Shown: positions 6,316-6,703 of the stretch, one piece after another | How the letters are laid out: each line of letters begins with the position of its first letter | Numbering within the stretch: the stretch's first letter is position 1 | DNA from: an uncultured Chlorobiaceae bacterium | GTDB lineage: Bacteria > Bacteroidota > Chlorobiia > Chlorobiales > Chlorobiaceae | Direction of reading: 5' to 3' | Assembly (NCBI GenBank): GCA_903838095.1 | Contig: CAILXE010000029.1 | Coordinates: forward strand, 1-6,703 | DNA length: 6,703 bases | Notes under the pieces: model-generated | The model's database searches: none | What the model was told of the DNA's origin: nothing | Seen by the model: the letters and a program-made list of their open reading frames with translations, nothing else | Program-made: the position numbers and the translations under genes

Positions 6316-6703
6316 GATTATATCTTATTGCACGCATAGCGGATTGCGACTTTGGTCAATGCGCGAGGTGTCCGGCGTTGCTACCGGATTATATCTTATT
6401 GCACGCATAGCGGATTGCGACTTCCAGGTTCCCTGATTATACAATTATTGAGGATCTTATGATTATATCTTATTGCACGCATAGCGGATTGCGACTTCGT
6501 CGGTAATAGTGTGGCGACCACCATATGCAAGATTATATCTTATTGCACGCATAGCGGATTGCGACTTTTTCTTGATGTTGTTACGGTGGGTTCTCGCTCT
6601 GATTATATCTTATTGCACGCATAGCGGATTGCGACACAACCTCCGCTTTAATCAAAGAGTATGTTTCACTCAAGGATTATATCTTATTGCACGCATAGCG
6701 GAT
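6316..6703 (+). CRISPR. CRISPR array, 35-nt repeats, truncated by the window edge
   Basis: Five identical full repeats start at 6316, 6387, 6461, 6531 and 6601; a sixth starts at 6675 and is cut after 29 bases. Each begins GATTATATCTTATTGC and ends CGCATAGCGGATTGCGAC. Spacers are 36, 39, 35, 35 and 39 nt (6351-6386, 6422-6460, 6496-6530, 6566-6600, 6636-6674) and none repeats another. The last eight bases, ATTGCGAC, have the form of the 5' tag of mature type III crRNAs; Thermus thermophilus type III repeats end the same way. That sets transcription on + and puts the youngest spacers next to the leader. The repeat holds only a weak internal stem (CGC-ATA-GCG), as in many type III repeats that need Cas6. 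Perfect repeat identity suggests an active array. Confidence 0.98.

Noticed and set aside
6088..6339. 83-codon + strand frame starting MPKTRKKQ just after RT-cas1
   Set aside because: Its last eight codons lie inside the first CRISPR repeat and use its sequence as coding DNA, ribosome binding site spacing is poor, and the region is in the leader position.
6351..6674. Some spacers can be read as open frames (for example spacers 2, 4 and 5), suggesting coding origin
   Set aside because: A 35-39 nt stretch has at least one open frame out of six very often by chance, so this gives no evidence for RNA origin.

Overview
This window reads as a CRISPR adaptation locus of the reverse-transcriptase type, sitting in a patch disturbed by mobile DNA. 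The central gene (3895..6063, +) is a 722-residue fusion of a group II intron-like reverse transcriptase and a complete Cas1 integrase. A CRISPR array with 35-nt repeats begins about 250 bases downstream and runs off the right edge. cas2 (2529..2813, -) is on the opposite strand about 1.1 kb away. Its stop overlaps the start of an unrecognised 151-residue single-span membrane protein (2077..2532, -). The repeats end in GGATTGCGAC, which gives the 8-nt ATTGCGAC tag typical of type III crRNAs. No effector gene and no Cas6 are visible, so interference and crRNA processing must be encoded outside the window.

The host is probably a Gram-negative bacterium of moderate GC. The mixture of a free-standing RT-Cas1, an IS1634-type transposase, an Rpn/DUF4351-type nuclease relic and DUF2442 fits green sulfur bacteria (Chlorobiota), where RT-Cas1 is known. 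This is inference from gene content; nothing in the window fixes the taxon.

Layout from left to right: (1) 151..1768, an IS1634-like element flanked by a 6-bp target duplication (TAAGAT), whose transposase is frameshifted. It lies within a small minus-strand reading frame, which becomes continuous again if the element is removed in silico. (2) 2077..2813, the minus-strand pair cas2 plus membrane protein. (3) 2814..3013, a divergent regulatory region with a good sigma70-like promoter facing right and a 16-bp near-perfect palindrome. (4) 3014..3283, a DUF2442 gene with a strong ribosome binding site. (5) 3351..3748 (-), the eroded C-terminal end of an Rpn-family/DUF4351 nuclease. (6) 3895..6063, RT-cas1. 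(7) 6064..6315, a probable leader. (8) 6316..6703, the array, with five full repeats, five spacers and a truncated sixth repeat.

Expected working model: RT-Cas1 and Cas2 capture protospacers, possibly from RNA by reverse transcription, and insert them at the leader end of the array. Reading the repeat in the + direction puts that end next to RT-cas1. The most interesting unknown is the membrane protein coupled to cas2, a candidate accessory factor of RT-type adaptation or type III signalling.
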